A stretch of 22,889 bases of DNA, taken from Syncephalis plumigaleata. Lineage: Eukaryota; Zoopagomycota; Zoopagomycetes; Zoopagales; Piptocephalidaceae. Position numbers and translations under genes: made by a program. The notes under the pieces are model-generated. The model was not told the DNA's origin and searched no databases. It saw only the letters and a program-made list of their open reading frames with translations. The stretch's first letter is position 1, and each line of letters opens with the position of its first letter. The DNA is taken from contig JAIXMF010000220.1 of NCBI GenBank assembly GCA_025201365.1, positions 1-22,889 on the forward strand, given 5' to 3'. Positions 13,485-22,331 of the stretch are shown here, piece after piece.

Positions 13485-13817
13485 TCACGGATAAGTTGTT
13501 TCTTGTTGTCCTTCATTTCTTGAATGTTTAGAAGTAATGGCACTTTGATGTAGTTGTGTTGGAACACCATTTCCATTGTGAAGACTGAGAATAATCTGAA
13601 TAAAGGTCAGACATGCTGCCATATCCTGATTCCATACACGATACTCGAATCCTTTACCATTCATGTCATCTTTACAATTCTGATGTGTGCATCTAATCAA
13701 ATAATGAATTAGTATATTGTTATAGATTGTACTCATATTAAGAAGGCATGACAAGTGACAGTAGGATATCTCGTCAATTAGAAAGACTTGAACACCATGC
13801 TTCATTGTTATCCACAC
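13485..13817 (-). pseudogene. TnpB/Fanzor-like nuclease, C-terminal remnant (second copy)
   Basis: The frame holds FLIDEISYCHLSC, a possible intron (GTAC...TTAG, acceptor near 13693), then RCTHQNCKDD, EYRVWNQDMAACLTF and a tail ending at TGA 13485-13487. This resembles the zinc ribbon (paired Cys knuckles) followed by the RuvC-III WN-x-D block of Fanzor/TnpB proteins. The catalytic-type Asp is kept, but the usual Arg before it is Gln. It is clearly homologous to the 5112-5287 fragment in both DNA and protein (QRGAVPSKRSKKEGQ against HQSAITSKHSRNEGQ). The upstream RuvC-I/II region is not present; the F-box-like gene on the other strand lies in that place. It is therefore a remnant, though it may still be transcribed. 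Confidence 0.6.
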
Positions 13818-13903
13818 TTGCGTATGATTTATTCGTGTATTCTTGATTAAAATAACGTCATCGTATTTCTCTACCCTTATTGCCTTTCTTATTCCATTCC
13901 ACT

Positions 13904-15525
13904 ATGTCTACTACTACTGCTACTGCTGAAGTATCGAGTAATCCCAACTCGTCTTGTAGATTACTACTTTGTCTGAATAGTCTTCCATTTCATGACCAGC
14001 GTGTCTTCCGTAGTCTACTTGGTCATATCGGATTATTGCGTTTATCAGCATGTTGTCGCTCGTTAAGAAGTAGTATTCGACATGACCAAATATTATGGCA
14101 TGAACTATATCATAGGGATTTTCTATCAGGAGCCTATTATGTTAAAGAAATGGATTTCGTATTATGGTGTATACGCACGGATGTCAACAATCCATGTGCA
14201 TCGGATAAACGAGCCGATCTACTAGAGAATGTGGACTGGTACAACACATATCGTCGACGAATGAGCACCGAGAATAATTGGCGATATGGACGATGCAAGA
14301 CCACGCGTATCGATATGAAATCTGACAAGGATGAAGTACATTATAGCAGATGTGGTAAAGATAGCTTAGTTACCATACAACAAAGTCGCTCAGACGAAAC
14401 ACCAGATCATAATTATTTTTTAGAATATCTACCGCATTCAAATCTTAGATCAAGCAACAATACTATATATAACAGTACATTATCTACATCGCCAAACATT
14501 CTTTTGTTAGATATTGGTAATGAAGCTCAGTGTTTTTATGTCCTGGGTGATCATTACATAGCTGTTCTCCCTGATGTAATCGAGAAAAATACCAACTATA
14601 ATGTAAAAATACTTACTCGCAAACATGGTGGCATTTTTACTACGTTCGATGTTTCAGCACGATATCGAGTGAGGACAATCGATGGAAAATGGGTATTATT
14701 AGTATATGGATCATACGAGTCATCCGATGATTTGCGAATTTGTAAGATTGATAATTGTACAATACTGCAATGTAACTAGTACTAATAATCAATGAATCTA
14801 GTCAATGCAATGGTATTCGATATAGAAGATAGTATTATGTGTCCAGGAAGCATTGATGGTACATGGAGCGTGGTATGCTTTATAAAACAACCAATAATAC
14901 AGCAATAATATACACGGCAAGACTAGTCAAAGATGATGATACGGATCGTATTGAATGGGCATTATATCAGTTCTCGAGCAATAATCCTGCTATACAATTA
15001 CAAAATGGCTGGTTTGAACTACCTATGAGGATGACGGATATGAGAATATATGCTCATAATTCATACGATTCGTATATGATAATTGAATTTGGTGACCATC
15101 CTGGTTATAATCCATACATAATCCATAGCCTAGCATCCAGTGGTCAAAGCCACATTCCACGTAATTGCTACACTATATCTGACCTACATATACCTATCCC
15201 ATTGTTAAGGGCTGGATACAAGTATTTAGCATTTGATTCCAAACCAGGAAAAGTATGGACAGACTTATCCTACAATGACGATCAAGTATTGCAAATGCGG
15301 GATATAGATTTTATCAGAAACCTTATTGGAGATCTCTATGTTTTTACTACGTATCATAATCAAACATACAATCGATTGCTTGTAGACATCAATACAAAAG
15401 AAATAATACGCAGACTGGACGTGCCAAACACAGACATGTACTTTAATGATTTTGCAATGCTTGGTACGATAAGTAGTTCTCGTGACAACGATGTACAAAC
15501 AATACAAGACTATGGTGAACTATAA
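13904..15525 (+). CDS. F-box-like protein, carried inside a TIR element
   Basis: Proposed exons: 13904-14741, 14802-14858, 14927-15525; 497 aa. The N-terminal region (about 18-72) fits an F-box: LNSLPFHDQRVFRSLLGHIG, then LLRLSACCRSLRSSI and ILWHELYHRDF. It is followed by the WYNTYRRRMSTENNWRYGR block common in fungal F-box proteins. The rest is beta-rich with no clear repeat and may be a degenerate propeller. F-box proteins usually recruit substrates to SCF ubiquitin ligases. Without splicing, the frame stops at 14778-14780. The first intron (14742-14801, GTAAGA...TACTAAT...CTAG, 60 nt) is well supported. The second (14859-14926, GTACAT...CTAG, 68 nt) restores frame but has a weak donor, and an acceptor at 14902 would also be in frame (505 aa). 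If intron 2 is wrong, the gene is frameshifted. Both flanks belong to the mobile element, so the gene is probably cargo. Confidence 0.68.
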
Positions 15526-15630
15526 CAAGCATCAATAAATCATTACAATTCATTATCATTTCTTATAACATAATGGCGTTAACAATTGTGCAAGATTATT
15601 TATTAATAAACTGCAAAAGTTAATGGTTAA

Positions 15631-15657
15631 CAATGTTAATCGGTTGAAAAAACATTG
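15631..15657 (-). repeat. Terminal inverted repeat, 15657 end of the 2.27-kb element
   Basis: The reverse complement begins CAATGTTTTTTCAACC and contains CCGATTAACA. It has about 7 mismatches in 27 against the opposite end and is closest to the left TIR of the 537-bp element over its first ten bases. Confidence 0.72.
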
Positions 15658-15659
15658 TA

Positions 15660-15726
15660 TTTATTTAGTTTTTTTATTTTTTATTTCTTTACCTTCATTC
15701 TTTTCATATTAAAGTTAATTGGAATC
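15660..15726 (+). promoter_or_regulatory. Short leader between the mobile element and the TRM6 start codon
   Basis: Only 67 bases separate the element's flanking TA from the TRM6 ATG. They are T/CT-rich (a TTTTTT run, then CTTTACCTTCATTC), like the leaders of other genes here. Any promoter sequence further upstream must lie in the element. Confidence 0.5.
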
Positions 15727-17957
15727 ATGGCCACTCAGGAACAAGCAGCTTGTTCGACGAATAATACATTGACTACAACAATGGAGAGTGAACATAGTTC
15801 TAACGATCAGAATGGTTCACTTTGTATACAAGAGCTGGTGTATACGTTTATTCGTATGCCTAGTGGCAACACCAAGATGGTACGCTTGCAACGTGGACAG
15901 TAAGTATATAGGAACACACATAAAGTAGCTAGAATAGTAGTATTGATACACGAATGATAGTACTGTGAGTCTGGGCAAATTTGGATCATTTCAAGCGGAT
16001 GATATCATCGGTAAACCATTTGGTCTGTCTTACGAAGTGGTTGGAAAGCGTCAACTTCGTGTTATACATCGATTAGACGAGGACGATGCAGGTAATGTAG
16101 CATCGACTAAACACTAGTAGATTGTCAAGCATACTTATTCGCTCACTCGACCGACACATCATCTCGTATAGCCTATGATTCTGATGCCAATAACAAGGAT
16201 ATTGTACAGGATGGAAGTAGTCAGCAATTAAGTTATACGGAAATTGAGAAATTAAAACGCGATGGTCTCGATGGCAAACTCGATGCTGAGGTGGGTCGAT
16301 GTGCATCCGCTCAACCCTAATGACTAACTAGCTCGTACACACCAATAGACCTTAATCCAAAAGGTAGCGGAAAATAATCAATCATTCGATAAGAAGACGG
16401 AATACTCAAAGGCCAAGTATATGAAACGTAAACGACAAAAGTAAGTGATCATGCAACGATGCTGACATACCATTAACGTGGCATTAGGTTCTCCAAAGTG
16501 TTCACGCCCATCCGACCTACACTTCACGCGGTATGCGATCATTTCTTTACAAAGACACCGTCTAAGATCATGCAAGTTCATGCGATCAAGGCATGAACGA
16601 TGGTTAACATGTAGATTATAGGGATATCCGATTGGATACACTATCGCAACTACTTACATTCGGTAATGTGTTTGCAGGCACACGAATGCTAGTGGTGGAT
16701 GACGCACAAGGCATGCTTGTCTCGGCCCTACTAGACCGTATGGGTGGTCATGGTCAGGTGCTAGCCATTCATGATGGAGAGAATCACAACTTTGACGTAA
16801 TACGCTACTTGAACTTTCCACGTCACTGCACGGAACCATTACGTACCATTAGTTGGGATCAAATATACAATACAAATGAAGATGAGGATGCTAATGAAGG
16901 TTAGTGATGATGAACGTAGACTAGCTAGTTATTGTTATTATTATTATAGATCTAAACAAAAAGCAATAGCAGAGAATACTACCGAGGAGTTAAGCGAGTG
17001 GCAACAAAGAAGCATGGATCGACGACGTATTCGTCGAGAGAGGATTCAAGAGGCGCGTAACCTATTGAATGCTGGAGGATTTGACGGGTAATTAATATAC
17101 ATCGTATATATCATATATATAATCTGACACTTTATATTACATTAGATTACTAGTGGCTACGCAATTATGTCCGATATCCGTGCTGAAGCATCTATTACCG
17201 TATGTGGCCGGTTCTCGTCCCATCATATTCTACGGTGCTTGTAAGGAGGTATGTATATGTACATCATAGGACATGATTAGTATGGATGATACTGACGAGT
17301 GTGTATTCATATATATATATCTTGTAAATATCTAGCTATTGGTAGATCTGACAGCTTATATGCGACGCTCGCCAGAATGTCTTAATGTACAACTGACCGA
17401 GAGTTGGCTTCGAGAACATCAGGTGAGTGTACAACAGTGTGTGTGTGTGTGTGTGTACTACCCATTTATTCGTGTTCATAAAGTGGACAGTAACAGACAA
17501 GTAAATCATGTATCCACTGACACAATGATGCCGTTTTATTGCATTACACAGGTACTATCAGGACGTACTCATCCATTAATGAATATGAGTTCAGGTGGTG
17601 GATTCCTCGTAACTGCCACCAAAGTGATTGATTGTCCCTCCTTACCAAGCTATCGCAACCAAGTGTCATCTTCATCAGCATCAGTAGCATTGAATAATGA
17701 ACAAGGTAAGTAGATACTATTACAGTAATACGAATAAATGATGGCATTGCTCATTATCATAACTAGTTGACATACCAATGGAAGAAGGAGAAGGAGAAGG
17801 AGAAGGAATGACAACATCTGTAGTGACATCTACTGAACCAGTTACCCTAGTTAACAACACGGTACAGCATGAATCGAGTGACAGTTCAACTAAACACTTG
17901 TCATCATCACCATTATCATCTGCATGTCCTAATGATAAAAAACCCCGATATGCATGA
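15727..17957 (+). CDS. TRM6: tRNA (adenine-58-N1) methyltransferase non-catalytic subunit
   Basis: Eleven exons: 15727-15899, 15961-16091, 16172-16290, 16349-16440, 16488-16571, 16622-16899, 16970-17087, 17146-17248, 17336-17422, 17552-17705, 17767-17957; 509 aa. Trm6 pairs with catalytic Trm61 to make m1A58 in tRNA, including initiator tRNA. Family marks in order: VSLGKFGSF, DDIIGKPFGLSYEV, NNKDIVQDGSSQQLSYTEIE, FDKKTEYSKAKYMKRK, RLDTLSQLLTFGNVFAGTRM, ALLDRMGGHGQVLAIHDGE, LNAGGFDGLLVATQLCPISV and the C-terminal ESWLREHQVLSGRTHPLM with NMSSGGGFLVTAT. As is usual for Trm6, no full SAM-binding motif is evident. Intron 5 (16572-16621) uses a GC donor (GCAAGT). The acceptor of intron 6 at 16969 is the one that keeps frame. 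The tail is Ser-rich and acidic with a GE repeat. Confidence 0.94.
17437..17456. repeat. GT dinucleotide microsatellite in a TRM6 intron
   Basis: Ten GT units lie shortly after the donor of the intron 17423-17551. Confidence 0.8.
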
Positions 17958-19416
17958 ATACATGTGTATGTATGCGTATATACGTGTATGCGTGTATGCA
18001 TGTGTGTGTGTGTGTGGTTTTCTTTTAATTTTTATTACTATAAATTCTACACTTTTTTGCTTAATCTTTTTATAATAATGACATGTCTCCTTGGCTAATT
18101 TGTTGTTTAACCTCCGATTAATTAACTCCGATCCGATTGTCTATAATTGCGCAGTCTAAATTGGATATGGATGACATCAAAGGAGAAGAAGAAAAAACCA
18201 CTATGGTACAGCTTCATGCTTGGCTCTGTGATTCACATTGTTATCACGATGTATGACATCATGTCAGATGATCCAGTAATAAAAAAACTACAATTGTACG
18301 CATGGTCAGATACCTGCTCATAAAACGGATAAAATCATCGTTGTACATAAAAGAGAGAGAGAGAAAGCCATTTACCGATGAAGTACGAGGGATGCGTCAT
18401 CTGTCACTATTATTACACTACTGCTTACTGTTCATCAAACCTATTTTTACTCAGTACAAAGGAATGAAGTAGTGACACTGTTCACGCGACATCTAGAAGC
18501 ACGAGACCCTGTTGATGTCACATCACTACGTTGAAATACTGCATTGACTGATTGAGTAGCCAATTCGTATCTACTTGTTCTTTCTCTTTCTTCTCTTCTT
18601 TTCTTTACTCTTACTTTATATCGCTTGCTCCATTTGGTTAAAGTAGAGAGACGTGTATATGTGTGTGTATGCGTTTTATTACTCCTTGACTAGTCCCGTT
18701 ACCCTACTCTTTTCATTCGTATCACCATAACACTCGGTGACAATTAGTGGAATTGCATCCAGAAAGAGATACGCTTTATTGTTTATTGACATTTGACGCA
18801 TTGGTGGTGTATTCCTCGCACATTTTCAAATTTCTTATTGTTTCTTCTTCTTCGTCATTATCATTGTCATCTCAACTCACCAACTTCTTGCTTCTTTCCT
18901 CACTCCCCTTTTTCTTATTGCTACTACTGCAGTTGTTCACACTTTGTCTAACAAGAGTGTAGTATATTCTCAACGAACTAGGGTTGACTTCTCTGCTATA
19001 TTCACCCTATCCTGTCTACGTTCATTTGTTTGTTTGTTTGTTTATTCACTTGACCAATTGCTTGCTTAGTCATATTAGCGACAACTTGTACTGATCAGCT
19101 TTCTCACTTTCGGACCTTTACTTCCTTCTTCTTTCCTGTTAGTATCCTTACTCCACTTCTTAACTTGCTTATTACTCTGCTATTGTAGTGACTCTATAGT
19201 CCCATCTAGTTGCATTGGACTGCCTTGTTTCTTTCTCGTCATTCGTATTAACGCTATACATCTTATTCTCATTCTACAAAGGCTGCTGAGTAGCTTTCCA
19301 TTCACTATTTGATACGTCTTTATTATCCTTGTCATTGTTGTTTATACTACTGCTGCACTACTATTGCATTACTGTTGCATTACTATTACTATCATATTCG
19401 TTCATTTTTATTAGTC
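17958..19416. other. Intergenic: TRM6 3' region and a long CT-rich leader of the kinase gene
   Basis: About 1.45 kb. 17958-18120 is AT-rich 3' flank with TG repeats. 18120-18540 contains short open frames (see the finding on 18171-18323) but no clear gene. From about 18580 to 19410 the plus strand is strikingly pyrimidine-rich (runs of TTC, CTT and a TTTG repeat at about 19025-19042), like the leaders of other genes here but much longer. The frame at 18747-18962 is leader-type low complexity (Ser/Leu-rich). Confidence 0.45.
19025..19042. repeat. TTTG tetranucleotide repeat
   Basis: About four and a half units in the CT-rich leader upstream of the kinase gene. Confidence 0.7.
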
Positions 19417-21604
19417 ATGACACCTAGTTCTTCACCGCACACCGATCCTGAAGAGCTCTTCACCATTTTGGAGAAGCTAGGCAGCGGTTCGTTTGGCAGC
19501 GTGTACAAAGCGTTAAACAATACAACGCACGAAGTAGTAGCTGTCAAAAAGATCGATTTAGAAACGGCCGAAGATGATATTAGCGATATCCAACAGGAAA
19601 TTGCCTTATTATCTCAGTGTGACTCGCCTTACATTACTCGCTACTTCTCGTCGCATGTCAAGGGATATAAATTATGGATTGGTAAGTGGATTGAACCGCA
19701 CTTTTCAATATAGTGGCAAATGGCTTATTTTACATGTCAATATGCTTATTCATAGTGATGGAATACATGGCGGGTGGTTCATGCTTGGACTTGGTAAGTA
19801 ATCATGTGATGAAAATGCTCTAGTAGGATGACACGCTAACTACTGTTCCCTGTTGCTAGCTTAAACCATGTCCATTCTCGGAGAATGATATCGCCGTTAT
19901 CCTACGTGAACTACTATTAGGTCTTTGCTACTTGCACAGCGAAGGAAAGATTCATCGTGACATTAAAGGTAGGTGTAATGAATTGCATTACATTTATGGG
20001 GAATAGATGCTTATGCCTACAACAATGATTTAGCCGCCAATATCTTATTATCAGGACAGGGTGAGGTCAAGTTAGGTAAGCTTTATTCTCCTAGTATATA
20101 TATATATATGATATTACGATATTATGAACTGACATTTACCTCAATTAGCGGATTTCGGTGTTGCCGCACAGCTTTCCAACCAGAAAGGAAAGCGCAAAAC
20201 ATTTGTGGGAACACCGGTAGGTAATCAGACATAATCGTAATCATTATTAATAACAAGAATGTATATTTCGTAGTTTTGGATGGCTCCAGAAGTGATTCAA
20301 CAATCGGGCTATGATACAAAGGTAAGTATAATATGTAATAGTATGTCTACTCCTTATGACTATCATACTAATTGCATCTATTCATTTAGGCAGATATTTG
20401 GTCACTTGGTATTACAGCAATTGAAATGGCCAAGGGTCAGCCACCTTATGGCGACTATCATCCAATGCGAGTTCTATTCCTAATTCCTCGCAATGATCCA
20501 CCCAAGCTTGAAGGGCGATTCTCAAGTGCATTCAAAGAGTTTGTCAGTCTGTGCTTGACTAAAGATGCAGATCAAGTAGGTTTCAATGAAGGAGCATTAC
20601 CTATTTATATTTATATATATCTCGTTTAGCGACCATCGGCAAGAGAACTATTGGAGCATAGGTTTATTGTTAATTGTACGCGTAGTACCGACGTGCTACA
20701 GGATCTAATTGAACGCTACGATAATTGGCGTTTATCATTGGGAGATGTAACACCGTCGGACTATACACAAACCATGTAAGTAGTAGTGCAAATAAATAGA
20801 TAATAATAATGTCCATTTGATTAACTCGACATTGATGATGATGATGATGATGATTCAGCCTTACAGAATCAACTGAAGACTTTATGTCAACTTGGAATTT
20901 CAGTACCATTAGACGGGAGTTACCCACGTCATCGACCGTGCGTGGAGCGGATAACATTCGTCCGGTATCCTTTTCATCCGAGAGTGTTGTACTATCGACT
21001 AGTCATACTGGCGACTATCATCTTCCATCAGAGATCAGTGAAAGCGATACTATTCGGGTGAGTAATTAGTAGTCAATGCATTATTACTATTACTATTTAA
21101 CTGTTTACACGTAACTGTAATGCTAATATATATACATGCTGAATGATATGTTATTAGTATCGAAATTCAACTATAGCCAAATCCACCATTAGACTAATGG
21201 ATCTACAGGCTACAACCGATGAGAATGGTAACACATCATTAGAAACGACCGAATATCCCGATGGCACTGTTCGACGTATTCCGCTAGCTCGTGCCTCGAT
21301 GGTCATTCCTCCTGACGAGGCAGAGGACACCTATTTGGTTGGAAAGGAGCTGGCTCTTTCAGTGCTACTACCAGCATTAGCGAAGATCAAAGGAAAGGGC
21401 GACTCGCAAACCGACAATGCTATCCTAAATGTAGAACAGGGTGTATTAGAGCTGGAGCGTACCCATCCGGAACTATTGCTCACCGCGGTAACCGAGATTG
21501 TCGCCGCACTTCAGAGTACACATCCTGAGATTCAGGAGCGTGTCGGTCTCCCCGCCACCGCAGTGGAGATTCATCATCCTGTAACGGCGACGCGGCCACC
21601 ATGA
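19417..21604 (+). CDS. Germinal-centre kinase, GCK-III type (STK24/25, fission yeast Nak1 group)
   Basis: Ten exons: 19417-19681, 19756-19793, 19860-19968, 20034-20075, 20149-20216, 20274-20321, 20390-20575, 20630-20775, 20859-21057, 21158-21604; 515 aa as read. The Ser/Thr kinase domain (about 15-265) is complete: [10 protein letters not shown] loop, VAVKK lysine at 44, HRDIKAAN with Asp135, DFG at 153-155, and the GCK T-loop [16 protein letters not shown] with Thr169. [13 protein letters not shown] is typical of GCK-III. The C-terminal helical part ([15 protein letters not shown] to [13 protein letters not shown], about 425-490) resembles the GCK-III dimer/MO25-associated tail. These kinases act in polarity, septation and Hippo-like pathways. 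The last 20 residues are unlike the rest, and an open frame continues in another register to 21939, so a one-base loss in CCCC at 21550-21553 is suspected. Exons 2 and 4 are only 38 and 42 nt. Confidence 0.92.
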
Positions 21605-21939
21605 TGACCATCATTCGTGGTAACACACTTAAACTACGCGGTGATGGTACCGTTAAAGTTGTACAAAAGGGCGAGACTGGCGTGCAAACAAGCATCATTA
21701 TTAGTCAGAAAGATCTGGAGGATTCGATTGCATACGAGGCAGGAATAACAGCGGATGCTGCTAATCCGACCGAGGCTGAAGCCGATGCATCAACCCTAGT
21801 TGATTCTGAACCAACTAATGCGAACGAGAAGACCAACAACGACGAGACTCAAGAAGCGGCAGGTGGTTTCTTCACTTTCAACAGTCCGATTGTCGCTTAT
21901 CTCTACAACCGCTGGTATACGAAATGGACATTTACGTAA
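21601..21939 (+). CDS. Probable C-terminal continuation of the kinase in another frame (or a separate overlapping ORF)
   Basis: A 112-codon frame starts with ATG ATG at 21601. It overlaps the kinase stop codon as ATGA and sits in a strong start context (GCCACC before ATG). The same frame is open back to about 21527, reading [19 protein letters not shown] before the ATG, so it need not begin there. Its content (IIRGNTLKLRGDGTVKVV, an Ala/Glu/Thr-rich stretch, and an aromatic end FNSPIVAYLYNRWYTKW) looks coding. One added C in the run 21550-21553 would fuse it to the kinase, giving about 628 aa. The alternative, reinitiation on a dicistronic transcript, is unusual for a fungus. I favour a single kinase with a frame error. 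Confidence 0.55.
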   Translation: MMTIIRGNTLKLRGDGTVKVVQKGETGVQTSIIISQKDLEDSIAYEAGITADAANPTEAEADASTLVDSEPTNANEKTNNDETQEAAGGFFTFNSPIVAYLYNRWYTKWTFT

Positions 21940-22331
21940 TCGAATGATCCATCGCGTTATTTCGTTTCCTTTAATTTCCCCCTAATATTATTGCTGGCAT
22001 GTTGTGTCAACATCATATGTGATGTCAAAACTTCGTATTATTGTTCTATCGTTTTATATTCTTTTTTTATAGTATTATGTCTATTGGAATATCACAGAAT
22101 ACCCACTCGTATAAGTTATGAATTGATTATTAAAATTTATAATAGAGTTGTCGTTGTATTTATTTACTTACTTACTAGTTGTCATGTTGGAGTAACACAA
22201 CAATTTGTAGCACTTTGATTTGGATGATTTGACAACACACACATTCGTAAAATGACGAGTCAACATTTACCCGTCATTGCCACGTATCGTTATTGTTAAC
22301 CACCAGCTTTTTAGTTTATTTGTTTGTTAAC
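21940..22331. other. Intergenic between the kinase and the RraA-like gene
   Basis: An AT-rich region that must contain the kinase 3' UTR and the next promoter. The open frame at 21991-22218 has no recognisable domain. A T-rich, GTTT-containing stretch (22309-22330) lies just before the next ATG. Confidence 0.45.

Larger units (their letters stand above)
13388..15657 (-). mobile_element. TIR element (2.27 kb) with a Fanzor-like remnant and an F-box-like gene inside
   Basis: The ends match those of the 537-bp element at 4859-5395. At the 13388 end, the TIR and the following ~270 bases, including the nuclease remnant, align with the right part of that element in inverse orientation. At the 15657 end, the TIR and a ~75-base inner block (ACTTTTGC, TTATTAATAAATAATC, CAATTGTTAA and GCCATTAT in the same order) align with its left part. 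TA lies outside both ends (13386-13387 and 15658-15659). The two TIRs agree at about 20 of 27 positions, so this copy is older or more diverged than the short one. Between them lie the F-box-like gene (13904-15525, plus) and the remnant (13485-13817, minus). The minus sign follows the remnant's direction. Confidence 0.72.
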
